DNA of 64,000 bases from Hahnella lacustris (GTDB lineage Bacteria; Pseudomonadota; Gammaproteobacteria; Burkholderiales; Burkholderiaceae_A), in the NCBI GenBank assembly GCA_965194655.1, contig OZ239148.1:434001-498000 (forward strand), in the 5' to 3' direction. Shown one piece after another: positions 15,576-24,929 of this stretch. The notes beneath the pieces were generated by a model. It did not search any database and was not told the origin of the DNA. It worked only from the letters and a program-made list of their open reading frames with translations. The position numbers and the translations under genes are program-made. Every line of letters starts with the position of its first letter. The stretch's first letter is position 1.

Positions 15576-18500
15576 ATGTCACAGTCCCCACTATTTGTCC
15601 GCTCCGCCCTGGCGCTCGCCATTGCGGCCAGTCTCTCCCCTCTTGCCATCGCCCAGAACACGTCCTCCTCCATCGGCGGATTGGTTTCTGATGGATCCGG
15701 CAAAGCCATTGCTGGCGCGACCGTGGTCGTAACCCACGCGCCCTCGGGCACCCGAAGCGTGACCTTGTCTGATGCCACTGGCCGCTTCTTGGCGACTGGT
15801 CTTCGTGTGGGCGGTCCCTATACCGTGACGGCGACCAAGGGTGGTCAGACCGCAAAGGAAGACAATCTCGTTCTCAAGCTCGCAGAGCCTCTCGAACTGG
15901 CTCTGACCATTGGTGCTGCCCCGGTCCAGACCGTGACTGTGCTTGGACAGAAGGGCTTCACGGACCCCCGCTCCAACCGCTTCGGCGCGGGCACCAGCTT
16001 CAGTCAGGCGGATCTTGAGAACCTGCCGGGCTTTGGCCGTGACCTCCAGGAGGTGGCTCGCCTAGACCCCCGTGTCAGCCAGGTCGATAAGTCGACAGAC
16101 AAAATCTCGGCCTTGGGTCAAAACTTCCGCTACAACACCATCACCATCGACGGCGTGGGCGTGTCCGACCCCTTCGGACTCAGCTCCAACGGATTGCCCA
16201 CCCTCAAGCAGCCCATTCCTTTTGATGCGATCGATTCTGTTCAGGTGAACGTCTCGAACTTCGACGTCACCCAGTTTGGGTATTCGGGCGCCAACATCAA
16301 CGCAGTCACCAAGTCGGGCACGAACAAGCTCTCTGGTAGCGTCTACTACGCTCAGCAGGATGAGCGTATGGCCGGTGATCGCGTGACCAACCTGAGCACC
16401 AACGCCACCGCCAAGCAGGCCGATTTCAAGGTCACCAATACGGGCTTTACGCTGGGTGGCCCGATCATCAAGGACAAGCTCTTCTTCTTCGTGAATGCTG
16501 AGAAGTTCAAAGACTCACGCGCTGGGACGCCCCAGTACGGCCCTGTGGGATCTAACCTGATCAACATTGGCATTACCCAGAGCGACATTGAAAAAATCCA
16601 GTCGATTTCCAAGACCACCTATGGCTTTGAGGCTGGAAATCTGGTGCCTTCCCAGGGGGAGCTGATCTCTGATTCGGTGATGGGCAAGATCGACTGGAAC
16701 ATCAACCAGGACCATCGCCTGACCCTTACCTACAGCGACACCGACTCCAACGAGCCGCTCTATTACGGCATGGGGTCGAGCTCTCTAAGCCTCACCTCGT
16801 ACTGGACCGCCGAGTCCAAGAAGTTCAAGACCAACACGGTGCAGGTCTACTCCGACTGGTCAGACAACTTCTCCACCGAGTTTAAGTTGGGCAACCGAAC
16901 CTATGACAAAGTCTTTGCCAATAACTCAGCAGCGCCCTCGATTCAGATCCAATTTGAGGGATCTGCTCCTGCGGGCTCGGGTCTCACCTCTTCTGCGAAC
17001 CGCTCTGTGTACCTGGGCACTGAGCAGTTCCGTCATTACAACATTCTGAAGACGGACACCCAAGAGCTTTTCTTGGCGGGAACCTACACCATGGGTGCTC
17101 ACGAACTCAAGTTCGGTGGCACGCATGAAAAGAACGATGTCTTCAATGCGTTCCTGCCCCAGTCCAACGGCGTCTATTTCTTCGAGTGTGACGAGCGCTT
17201 CGCTTACACCAGCTTTACAGGCGCTGTGACCTGCTCGAACGGTGCGACCGCCGCACTGGCCGCTCTGGAGAACTTCCAAAAAGGGCGCCCAAGCTCCTAC
17301 ACCGTGCGGGTCCCTCAGGCTGGACTGACCCTGGACCAGGGTGCTGCCGAGTTCTCTTACCAGAACACCGGACTCTTCCTGCAGGACACCTGGCGTGTGA
17401 ACCGCGACCTCACCATCCTAGCCGGTGTGCGCATGGACACCCAGACCACGGACGACCGCCCGTTGAAGAGCAACGCAGGTGCGCAGCCCTTGGTTGCGGG
17501 TAACCCGGCCACGAACACCAATCAGACGGGTGGGTTTGGTCGTGACAACTCCGCCATCAACGACGAGATGACGCTGGTTCAGCCCCGCTTTGCCTTTACC
17601 TGGAACCTGCGCGATGCCATGCAGAGCCGTGTTCGCGGTGGCTACGGTCTGTTCAAGGGCGGTGCGCCAACGGTTTGGTTCTCGAACCCCTACTCCAACA
17701 CGGGCGTACAGACCTTGCTGGCCAGTTGCTCTGGAACGGGCGGAAGCGCGTGTCCCACAGGTGGACTGGCAGTGACCATGGACCCAACCAAACAGCCCAC
17801 GCTTCCTGGCTCGCCCCCGATTCCTGCCATCGACTTCAACGACGGCGGGCTCGAGCTTCCCTCGATCTGGAAGGGCAATCTTGCCTATGAGGCCACGCTC
17901 AAAGAGGGCTATGTGGTGTCGGCCGAGTACATCCGCACGGACACCAACGCAGACATTTACTTTGAGCACCTGAATCTGGGCCCAGCGACACGCACCGGTC
18001 CTGATGGCCGTCAGATGTTCTTCAATGCTGCAGGCTATAAAGACACTAGCTTTAGCGTTGCGTCCAACGGCGCTGTGAGCACCGTGTCGACCGCGGGCGT
18101 TCAGACGAAGTTCCTTCGCAACCGTTCGTTCGACAACGTCATCCTCACCAAGAAGACAGACAAGGGCTATGGCAACACGGTCACACTGTCTTTGGCCAAG
18201 CCTGCTGCAGGAATGGGCTTTGGTTGGAACGCTGCTTATACCTATAGCGATGTGAAGTCGGTGCACGATGGAAGCTCGTCAGTGGCCTACTCGAACTGGC
18301 GTTACTTCCCCCGCCTGCAGGCCAACGAGGAGGAGCTTGCCCGCTCACGCTATGAGATTCGTAATCGCGTGAACCTCGGTGCCACCTACAAGACGAAGCT
18401 CTTCGGGAACCTGACCACCAGCTTCGGTATCTTTGCTGAGCATCGCACGGGCTACCCCTACAGCTGGACCTTCTACAACGATGCGAACGGTGATGGACAG

Positions 18501-18968
18501 ACTGGAAACGACCTGCTCTACATCCCCAGCGCACCAGGTTCCGGTGAAGTGGTGTTTGCCGCAGTGGGCAACAAGTCCCCAGCAGAGTCTGAGCTCGCAT
18601 TCTGGAATGTCGTCAACAGCGAGAAGGGCCTGAGCAGCCATAAGGGATCCGTAGTGCCCCGCAACAGCAGCACTGCGCCTCGGGTGAACGTGATCGACTT
18701 CCGCATGAGCCAAGATGTGCCGGCATTCAATGCCCAGCATCGCGCCTCTGTGTCGTTCGACATCTTTAACCTGGGCAACCTGCTCAACAGCAAGTGGGGG
18801 CGCACCATGCAGTCCGTCAATGAAGCTCGCGAGTTTGTGTCCTATGCTGGTATGACGGCTGATGGCCGCTACATCTATGCCGTGGGAACACCCGAGAGCC
18901 TGGCGCTTCAGCAGAGCAAGAACGAGTCGCAGTGGGCGCTGCGCATCACTGCGAAGTATCAGTTCTAA
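15576..18968 (+). CDS. Oar-like TonB-dependent receptor with carboxypeptidase-regulatory-like N-terminal domain
   Basis: Very large outer-membrane receptor, 1130 aa. The signal peptide ends near LSPLAIAQ. An Ig-like carboxypeptidase-regulatory domain follows (GGLVSDGSGKAIAGATVVVT through about residue 90), then a plug (DLENLPGFGRDLQEVARLDP, TITIDGVGVSDPFGL) and a barrel ending in ITAKYQF. ATG at 15576 is chosen over 15570 because AGAGG would be too close to the latter. The Pho-box array upstream and the strong terminator downstream make it a stand-alone unit. Pho control would imply uptake of a phosphorus-containing molecule; that is an inference, as receptors of this class also handle peptides and glycans. 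Confidence 0.93.
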   Translation: MSQSPLFVRSALALAIAASLSPLAIAQNTSSSIGGLVSDGSGKAIAGATVVVTHAPSGTRSVTLSDATGRFLATGLRVGGPYTVTATKGGQTAKEDNLVLKLAEPLELALTIGAAPVQTVTVLGQKGFTDPRSNRFGAGTSFSQADLENLPGFGRDLQEVARLDPRVSQVDKSTDKISALGQNFRYNTITIDGVGVSDPFGLSSNGLPTLKQPIPFDAIDSVQVNVSNFDVTQFGYSGANINAVTKSGTNKLSGSVYYAQQDERMAGDRVTNLSTNATAKQADFKVTNTGFTLGGPIIKDKLFFFVNAEKFKDSRAGTPQYGPVGSNLINIGITQSDIEKIQSISKTTYGFEAGNLVPSQGELISDSVMGKIDWNINQDHRLTLTYSDTDSNEPLYYGMGSSSLSLTSYWTAESKKFKTNTVQVYSDWSDNFSTEFKLGNRTYDKVFANNSAAPSIQIQFEGSAPAGSGLTSSANRSVYLGTEQFRHYNILKTDTQELFLAGTYTMGAHELKFGGTHEKNDVFNAFLPQSNGVYFFECDERFAYTSFTGAVTCSNGATAALAALENFQKGRPSSYTVRVPQAGLTLDQGAAEFSYQNTGLFLQDTWRVNRDLTILAGVRMDTQTTDDRPLKSNAGAQPLVAGNPATNTNQTGGFGRDNSAINDEMTLVQPRFAFTWNLRDAMQSRVRGGYGLFKGGAPTVWFSNPYSNTGVQTLLASCSGTGGSACPTGGLAVTMDPTKQPTLPGSPPIPAIDFNDGGLELPSIWKGNLAYEATLKEGYVVSAEYIRTDTNADIYFEHLNLGPATRTGPDGRQMFFNAAGYKDTSFSVASNGAVSTVSTAGVQTKFLRNRSFDNVILTKKTDKGYGNTVTLSLAKPAAGMGFGWNAAYTYSDVKSVHDGSSSVAYSNWRYFPRLQANEEELARSRYEIRNRVNLGATYKTKLFGNLTTSFGIFAEHRTGYPYSWTFYNDANGDGQTGNDLLYIPSAPGSGEVVFAAVGNKSPAESELAFWNVVNSEKGLSSHKGSVVPRNSSTAPRVNVIDFRMSQDVPAFNAQHRASVSFDIFNLGNLLNSKWGRTMQSVNEAREFVSYAGMTADGRYIYAVGTPESLALQQSKNESQWALRITAKYQF

Positions 18969-18998
18969 ATTGGTTTTTGCGCCCTCGGCGCTGCTCAA

Positions 18999-19027
18999 AA
19001 CCCCGGCCTGGTGCCGGGGTTTTTTTT
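18999..19027 (+). terminator. Rho-independent terminator after the Oar-like receptor gene
   Basis: A perfect 9-bp stem, AACCCCGGC (18999-19007) with GCCGGGGTT (19013-19021), closes a 5-nt loop and runs into eight T residues. It lies about 30 nt after the receptor stop. The A-run before the stem could also let it work on the minus strand for the convergent LysE-family gene. Confidence 0.9.
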
Positions 19028-19034
19028 GCTGCTG

Positions 19035-19694
19035 TTACGCCGTTGAGGTCAAGAGCATGTGGAGGGCAAATCCAATGAAGCAGAAGCTGACGAGAAGGAT
19101 GCCCACTGCTGATCGACGCGGATGCGTGGTAAACACAGACTTCAATCGAGCACCTGCCACAATCAGCATCCAGAGGTAAGCGAGGCTGCAGACCTGCACC
19201 ACGACTCCAAGGGTGGCGTAAGCGAGGGCTGGGGAAGATGCATCAGTGCTGACAAACTGGGTGAAGAAGGCCAGAAAAAAGAGAATGGCCTTCGGGTTGG
19301 TGAGCGAGAGTCCCAGCGCTTTCCAGTAGGGAGCGCGCTCGGTCGTAAGCACGGGTTGGGTTGACGTCACCGAGGCCGCAGGGGCGCAGTGCCATTGTTG
19401 GAGGCCCGCACGAAAGAGTCCGACCCCAATCCAGCCCAGGTAGACCGCACCGAGTGACTTGACGGCAACAAAGGCCACAGGAAAAAGCACCATCAGAGAG
19501 GCCGCGCCGGAGGCTGTGGCCATCATGAGCAGGGTGTCCCCCGTGAAAATACCCCAGGCGGCATGCCATCCCAGTCTGGACCCGTTCTGCGCCGCAGTCG
19601 TGAGGACGTAGAGCGAATTAGGGCCTGGGAGCAGCACCACAATGATGGTTCCCAGGACGAACTGCCAGAAATTCAGAATGCCAAGGTCGGTCAT
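19035..19694 (-). CDS. LysE/RhtB family amino-acid exporter
   Basis: Inner-membrane exporter of 219 aa, of the LysE/LeuE/RhtB superfamily, which expels amino acids or related small molecules. The diagnostic LLPGPNSLYVL lies in the first membrane helix, and about six hydrophobic segments are visible. The start at 19694 makes a 4-nt ATGA overlap with the preceding EamA gene and puts the first helix at the N-terminus; a longer frame adds only a charged leader. Coupling to the EamA-family gene suggests that two exporters are made together. Exported solute unknown. Confidence 0.9.
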   Translation of the reverse strand: MTDLGILNFWQFVLGTIIVVLLPGPNSLYVLTTAAQNGSRLGWHAAWGIFTGDTLLMMATASGAASLMVLFPVAFVAVKSLGAVYLGWIGVGLFRAGLQQWHCAPAASVTSTQPVLTTERAPYWKALGLSLTNPKAILFFLAFFTQFVSTDASSPALAYATLGVVVQVCSLAYLWMLIVAGARLKSVFTTHPRRSAVGILLVSFCFIGFALHMLLTSTA

Positions 19695-20587
19695 GATCTG
19701 GGTCGAAGGCTTGCCCAGGCCGCCGCAGCGATGATGAGTCCGCCTCCGATCCACTCATGGGCCGGCGGATGGCTCCCCAGAACAAAGGCCGCTGAGGCTG
19801 CTGCAAACACGATCTCCGAGAGCATGATCAGGCTGGTGACCTGGGCGGGCAGTCTGCTGGCGCCATATTGAAGAGAGAAGTTGGCGAGGGCGAGACCAAG
19901 GATGACCAACGGAAGGAGTGCATAGGCGTAGGGCTGGGCGGTCCAAGGCAGTTCAACAGGCCCCAGCATTGCAGAGGGCCATAGGCCTGCAGGTAAGAGC
20001 AGAGCCGCCGTGAGCAGAATGAGGAGCGGCATGGCCCCCGATCCAGCAAACATCATCCAGAGTCGTGCAGTCTGGCTTTGGTCCTGAGCTTGTCGCAAGA
20101 GCACATTGGCCAGCCCAAAAAAAATCCCTCCAGCAATAGCCAGCACATCAGCGGCTCCACTCGTCGTACCCACACCTCCCAACACCACCACTGCGCCAAC
20201 AAGTGCCAGACCCAGCCTAGCGGTGCCCTCCATTCCGAGCTTTTCCTTGAGCATCCAATGCGCGAAAAGGGCAGACCAGATGGGCATGAGGTAAAAGAGC
20301 AGGACTACACGCACCACATCGCCCAGGGCCAGGGCCCAATTGAAACAGGTGTTGGTTAAGCCGTAGCAGAGGGCCATCGCCCATAGCGGATTGCGCCATC
20401 TCAGAAGATGCGACACGACTTGCCGGCGTATTAGGAATAGTCCCAGTGTGAGGACGGAGTATGCGAGTGCCGTCGCCCATAGAATGGAGAGCCCATAGGC
20501 TTCCATGGCCTTGTAGGGAATCCAAGATAAGCCCCAGAGCCCCGCATTGATGATGAGGGCGAGGTGGGGAAGAGAAGAGGGGGTCAA
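19691..20587 (-). CDS. EamA/DMT-superfamily transporter
   Basis: Drug/metabolite transporter, 298 aa, with two EamA repeats and about ten membrane segments (for example ALIINAGLWGLSWIPYKAM at the start and IMLSEIVFAAASAAFVLG near the end). The start is uncertain: no ATG or GTG precedes the first helix, the best fit is TTG at 20587, and no ribosome site is visible. That start is 1 nt from the divergent pirin start, so each gene's promoter would lie inside the other. EamA proteins export amino acids or other metabolites; substrate unknown. Confidence 0.85.
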   Translation of the reverse strand: MTPSSLPHLALIINAGLWGLSWIPYKAMEAYGLSILWATALAYSVLTLGLFLIRRQVVSHLLRWRNPLWAMALCYGLTNTCFNWALALGDVVRVVLLFYLMPIWSALFAHWMLKEKLGMEGTARLGLALVGAVVVLGGVGTTSGAADVLAIAGGIFFGLANVLLRQAQDQSQTARLWMMFAGSGAMPLLILLTAALLLPAGLWPSAMLGPVELPWTAQPYAYALLPLVILGLALANFSLQYGASRLPAQVTSLIMLSEIVFAAASAAFVLGSHPPAHEWIGGGLIIAAAAWASLRPRS

Positions 20588-20588
20588 G

Positions 20589-21290
20589 ATGATTGAGGTG
20601 CGACGGTCAGAAGAACGCGGGTTTGCAGATCACGGATGGCTCAAGTCTTTCCATAGTTTTTCATTCGCAGACTACTACGATCCTCAACACACACAATTTG
20701 GAAACCTGAGAGTCATCAACGAGGACTGGATCGCCCCAGGAAAAGGATTCGGCACCCATCCGCACCGTGACATGGAGATTGTCACCTATGTGCTCGAAGG
20801 GGCTTTGGCCCACAAAGACTCTCTTGGGAATGGTGCAGCCATCCTGCCTGGTGATGTTCAACGGATGAGTGCCGGAACGGGGATTGCCCATAGCGAATAC
20901 AACCATAGCCAGGCACAGACCACCCACTTGCTGCAGATCTGGATTCATCCTGCCCAGCGGGCGATTGCGCCAGGCTACGAGCAGAAGCAGTTCTCAGATG
21001 AAGACAAGCGTGGTCGGCTTCGTCTGGTGGCCTCCCCCGATGGCGCGGATGGATCTGTCTCCTTCTCAGCAGATGCCCGAATTTATGCAGGGCTCTTTGA
21101 CGGCCAAGAGACGGCTCGGCTGCCACTTGCGACAGGACGACTCGCGTATGTCCATGTGGCTCGAGGCGCTGTCACTATCAATGGGTATGCGGTCCAGGCG
21201 GGTGATGCCCTCAAGATGATGGACGAGCCACTGGTCACAATTGAGTCAGGGCAGCAGGCTGAGGTGCTGCTCTTCGACTTGGCGCCCTGA
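20589..21290 (+). CDS. Pirin family protein (YhhW-like)
   Basis: Bicupin pirin, 233 aa. The N-terminal cupin has metal ligands in THPHRDMEIVTYVLEGAL and GTGIAHSEYNHS (two His from the first block, His and Glu from the second). Family members bind iron, and E. coli YhhW shows quercetin 2,3-dioxygenase activity. The physiological role is usually unknown and may be redox sensing or regulation. ATG at 20589 is chosen because a G-run lies about 6 nt upstream and the pirin fold begins there. It is transcribed divergently from the EamA gene. Confidence 0.92.
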   Translation: MIEVRRSEERGFADHGWLKSFHSFSFADYYDPQHTQFGNLRVINEDWIAPGKGFGTHPHRDMEIVTYVLEGALAHKDSLGNGAAILPGDVQRMSAGTGIAHSEYNHSQAQTTHLLQIWIHPAQRAIAPGYEQKQFSDEDKRGRLRLVASPDGADGSVSFSADARIYAGLFDGQETARLPLATGRLAYVHVARGAVTINGYAVQAGDALKMMDEPLVTIESGQQAEVLLFDLAP

Positions 21291-21302
21291 TCACGGTGTA
21301 GA

Positions 21303-21349
21303 TGTTCATCGAAATGTCATCTTGGATGGGTACGGTCAGAGTTTTGACC
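21303..21349 (+). promoter_or_regulatory. Candidate regulatory sites upstream of the choice-of-anchor-I gene
   Basis: TGTTCAT (21303) and ATGTCAT (21314) are 11 nt apart and match the Pho-box repeat CTGTCAT at about 10 of 14 positions, a weak Pho-box candidate. A perfect-arm inverted repeat GGTCA/TGACC with a 6-nt spacer follows at 21334-21349, close to the start codon at 21372. Confidence 0.35.
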
Positions 21350-21371
21350 TACTCCACGACAAGAGACAACA

Positions 21372-23252
21372 ATGAAAGCAACCATCCAACGACCGACGCT
21401 CCGCGTTCTCACCGCCGCCCTATTGGCGGCATCCATCTCAGCCTGTGGCGGTGATGGCAACAACAAGGTAGACCTCAGTTCTTTTGATGCAACCAATCTG
21501 GAGCCCACTCCCACCAGCCTGAGCCTCTCGAAGGTCGGAGGCTACAGCACCAATCTGTTTGCTGAGGGCGGTGCTGAAATCACGGCATTCGATGCAGCAA
21601 GTGTTCGTGCCTTTGTGGTGAATGCCAAGGCGGGAACGGTGGATGTTCTCAACCTCGTGGATCCCACCAAGCCTGCGAAGGTGGGTGAGATCAAGGCCTC
21701 TGCCGTGCTTGCTGGCGGAGAGATCAACAGCGTCGCTGTGTCAAATGGCATTGTGGCCGCGGCGATTCAGGCCCCAGTGAAGACTGATGCAGGCCGGCTG
21801 GCACTCTACCGTGCAAGTGACTTGAGCCTGCTCTCCACCGTGACCATTGGCGCTGTGCCTGATAACGTCACTTTTTCACCCGATGGCAAGACTGTGCTGG
21901 TGGCCAATGAGGGCGAGCCGTCTGACGATTATCAGACAGACCCTGAAGGTTCTGTGACCGTCGTGAACGTCGCTGATCCAGCCAAGCCAGTCGCAAAGAC
22001 CGCTACGTTTGCAGCATTTAACGGCCAAGAAGCTGCTCTGCGTGCGAAGGGCGTGCGCATCTACGGGCCTGGTGCCAATGCCTCTAAGGATCTGGAGCCC
22101 GAGTACATTGCAGTGACGCCCGACAGCAAGACTGCCTTCGTGACGCTGCAGGAAAACAATGCGCTGGCCAAAATCGACATCGCCACGGCCACCGTCACTG
22201 ACATCATTGCCCTTGGCTACAAGGATTACGGCAAGGCTGGAAACGAGATTGACGCCAGCGATCGCGATTCCAAAATCAACATCCAGGCCTGGCCAGGGGT
22301 GGTGGGTATGTATCAGCCGGACACCATCGCTGCATATTCGGCAGGAGGAAAAACCTATCTCGTCACGGCGAACGAGGGTGACGCACGGGCCTGGGGTGAA
22401 GACACCGATGCCTATTGGGCGGGGGATGCCTCCAAAGGCTTTGTGGAGGAGTTTCGGGTGAAGTACGTAGTCGACAAGAAGGGTTGGTCAGGGCGTGCTG
22501 GAGATGACCTTCCCCCACAACTGGCTGCACTCGCCAAGGGCGGTCTTCTGAACCCCGAGGTCTTCGCATACTGCGGCGCAACGGCCGGCGACCCAGGCAA
22601 ATGCCGGGACGACGCCAATCTCGGCCGACTCAACATCACCTGGACCCAGGGCTACCGTACCGACCCTCAGGGGAAGCCCGTCATGTTCAATGCCGCTGGT
22701 GAGCAAGATGCAGCGGGTGATCGCCTGATGTACGACAAGCTCTACTCTTATGGTGCCCGCTCCTTCACCATCTGGAACGAGCAGGGACAGCTAGTCTGGG
22801 ACTCCGGCTCTGAGATAGAGAAATTCCTCGCCAGCGATGAGTGTAAGGCTGGCCCTACACGCACCATCGCCTGTAAAGACTTCTTCAACCAGGGCCATGA
22901 TGAGGGCAATGCGTTTGACAGCCGAAGTGATGCCAAGGGTCCCGAGCCCGAGGGCCTCGCAGTGGGTCAGGTCGGATCCAAGACATACGCGTTTATTGGC
23001 CTGGAGCGCATGGGTGGTGTCTTGGTTTATGACATCACCAACCCATCTGCACCCAAGCGGGTGGACTATCTGAACACGCGGACGGATTGGGTTCTGGACC
23101 CAGAGACCAATCTTTCGAAAGTGGGAGATCTTGGTCCTGAGGGCTTGACCTTCATTGCTGCAAAGGACTCGCCCAATGGCAAGCCTCTGCTGCTGGTCGG
23201 GAATGAGGTGAGTGGATCGACCGCCGTGATCCAACTCAACCTCAGCTACTGA
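21372..23252 (+). CDS. Choice-of-anchor I family lipoprotein (beta-propeller, phosphatase-associated family)
   Basis: Exported protein, 626 aa. A lipoprotein-type signal ends in SISAC with Cys at about 25 followed by Gly-Gly, so it is probably lipid-anchored in the envelope. The body is the choice-of-anchor-I propeller, with AFVVNAKAGTVDVLNL, NSVAVSNGIVAAAI, VANEGEPSDDY and a C-terminal EGLAVGQVGSKTYAFIGLE. Many relatives are annotated as alkaline phosphatase, but activity is poorly documented. The stop codon abuts that of the convergent fadD: both stops come from the palindrome TGATCA at 23250-23255. A possible Pho box upstream would fit a role in phosphorus acquisition (inference). Confidence 0.88.
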   Translation: MKATIQRPTLRVLTAALLAASISACGGDGNNKVDLSSFDATNLEPTPTSLSLSKVGGYSTNLFAEGGAEITAFDAASVRAFVVNAKAGTVDVLNLVDPTKPAKVGEIKASAVLAGGEINSVAVSNGIVAAAIQAPVKTDAGRLALYRASDLSLLSTVTIGAVPDNVTFSPDGKTVLVANEGEPSDDYQTDPEGSVTVVNVADPAKPVAKTATFAAFNGQEAALRAKGVRIYGPGANASKDLEPEYIAVTPDSKTAFVTLQENNALAKIDIATATVTDIIALGYKDYGKAGNEIDASDRDSKINIQAWPGVVGMYQPDTIAAYSAGGKTYLVTANEGDARAWGEDTDAYWAGDASKGFVEEFRVKYVVDKKGWSGRAGDDLPPQLAALAKGGLLNPEVFAYCGATAGDPGKCRDDANLGRLNITWTQGYRTDPQGKPVMFNAAGEQDAAGDRLMYDKLYSYGARSFTIWNEQGQLVWDSGSEIEKFLASDECKAGPTRTIACKDFFNQGHDEGNAFDSRSDAKGPEPEGLAVGQVGSKTYAFIGLERMGGVLVYDITNPSAPKRVDYLNTRTDWVLDPETNLSKVGDLGPEGLTFIAAKDSPNGKPLLLVGNEVSGSTAVIQLNLSY

Positions 23253-24929
23253 TCACTCGCGCAAGGCCCGTCTGAGGATCTTGCCTACATTGGTCTTCGG
23301 CAGTTCGGTTCGGAACTCGATCTGCCGAGGCACCTTGTAGTTGGTGAGGCGCTCTCGACAATGGGCCAGCAGGCTGCCCTCGGTGAGGGTGGGATCTTTG
23401 CGCACAATGAAGATCTTCACCGCCTCACCGGTCTGGGTGTCTGGCACACCCACAGCAGCCACTTCCTGCACCCCAGGGTGCTCGGCCACCACCTCTTCAA
23501 TCTCGTTCGGATAGACGTTAAAGCCTGAGACGAGAATCATGTCTTTCTTGCGATCGACAATAAAGACAAAGCCGTTCTCGTCCATATAGCCCATGTCGCC
23601 GGTCTTGAAGAACCCATCCGGGGTGAAGATCTTGGCGGTTTCCTCTGGCTGATTCCAGTAGCCAGGGGTGACCTGAGGGCCCGCAATACAGATCTCTCCG
23701 ACCTGCCCGTGGGGAAGTGACTGACCCTCGTCGTTGCGAATCTCTACTCGAGTGGAGGAGATGGGAAGTCCAATCGACCCGTTGAACTCCTTCGCGGTGA
23801 GCGGGTTGATGGTGGCAGCGGGTGACGTCTCGGTGAGGCCATAGGCCTGCGTGAGCGGGCTTCCTGTTACTGCCTGCCAGCGCTCTGCCACGGGTTTCTG
23901 GACCGCCATGCCTCCACCCAGATTGAGCCTGAGCTTGCTGTGGTCTAGCTTGCAGAACTCTGAATTGTTGAGCAGCGCATTGAAGAGCGTATTGACCCCG
24001 GTGAAGACCGTCACGGGATGTTTGGCCCACTCTTTGACAAACCCGGGAATGTCTCTCGGGTTGGCGATGAGCAGGTTGCGTGCACCAAACATCATGAAAG
24101 TCATGCAGTTCGCCGTGAGTGCAAAGATGTGATAAAGCGGAAGCGCAGTCACGATCAATTCTTCTGACGGCTTGATCTCAGGCTCGATCCAGGCCATGGC
24201 TTGAAGCACATTGGCTGACATGTTTCGATGGGTCAGGATGGCGCCCTTAGATGTGCCCGTGGTGCCCCCCGTGTACTGAAGGAAGGCAGGATCGTCGAGC
24301 GTAAGGCTAGCCCCTGCTGCCAGAGCCTGAGCCTTCGCCTTCGCATCGTGAAAGCCCAAATTCAGTGCCTTACGCAGCGAGATCGACCCAGGGAGTGACC
24401 AGGCCGGCACAAGCTTTTTGACTCGTCGCACGACGAAGTTCACGAGCGTGCGTTTGGGCTGCGGCAGCATCTCACCAAACGGGGTGACGATGACCTGCTC
24501 TATCGCTGTTCCCTCTTTGGCTTTTTGCAGGGTGTGCGCGAAGTTTTCCACAATTACGATAGCCTTGGCGCCAGAATCCTTGAGCTGAAAGTGAAGCTCG
24601 CGCGGCGTGTAGAGGGGATTGCAGTTCACCACCACGCAGCCTGCACGCAGCGCCCCCATGAGTGCGATGGGATATTGGATGAGGTTGGGCATCATCAACG
24701 CGACTCGGTCGCCTTTTTTCAGCCCTACGCTGTGAAGCCAGCTCGCGAAGGACTCACTCTGAGTGAGGAGTTCTCCGTAGCTGATGCTGTGGCCCAGACT
24801 CAGGTAAGCGGTCTGGGGTGCGAATTGATTACACGCATCAACCATCATCTGCCCTACGGGCTTGGCCCGCTGCAGATCAACTTCCTGGGGGACGCCCTTC
24901 GGGTAGTGAGCGAGCCATGGCTGGTTCAT
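23253..24929 (-). CDS. fadD: Long-chain fatty-acid-CoA ligase
   Basis: Activates fatty acids to acyl-CoA with ATP at the inner membrane. 558 aa, the normal length. It is collinear with E. coli FadD from the first residues (WLAHYPKGVP, then GLKKGDRVALMMPNLIQYP and VNPLYTPRELHFQLKDSGA). The AMP-binding P-loop is YTGGTTGTSKGAILTHRN and the C-terminal motif is DRKKDMILVSGFNVYPNEIE. ATG at 24929 has GAAGGAG 6 nt upstream. The last gene of the minus-strand beta-oxidation operon, it overlaps the DUF4442 gene by 53 nt. Confidence 0.96.
   Translation of the reverse strand: MNQPWLAHYPKGVPQEVDLQRAKPVGQMMVDACNQFAPQTAYLSLGHSISYGELLTQSESFASWLHSVGLKKGDRVALMMPNLIQYPIALMGALRAGCVVVNCNPLYTPRELHFQLKDSGAKAIVIVENFAHTLQKAKEGTAIEQVIVTPFGEMLPQPKRTLVNFVVRRVKKLVPAWSLPGSISLRKALNLGFHDAKAKAQALAAGASLTLDDPAFLQYTGGTTGTSKGAILTHRNMSANVLQAMAWIEPEIKPSEELIVTALPLYHIFALTANCMTFMMFGARNLLIANPRDIPGFVKEWAKHPVTVFTGVNTLFNALLNNSEFCKLDHSKLRLNLGGGMAVQKPVAERWQAVTGSPLTQAYGLTETSPAATINPLTAKEFNGSIGLPISSTRVEIRNDEGQSLPHGQVGEICIAGPQVTPGYWNQPEETAKIFTPDGFFKTGDMGYMDENGFVFIVDRKKDMILVSGFNVYPNEIEEVVAEHPGVQEVAAVGVPDTQTGEAVKIFIVRKDPTLTEGSLLAHCRERLTNYKVPRQIEFRTELPKTNVGKILRRALRE

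Noticed and set aside
17418..18266. 282-codon minus-strand open frame inside the Oar-like receptor
   Set aside because: It is fully antisense to a receptor with convincing domains, and its translation is low-complexity with no recognisable motif.
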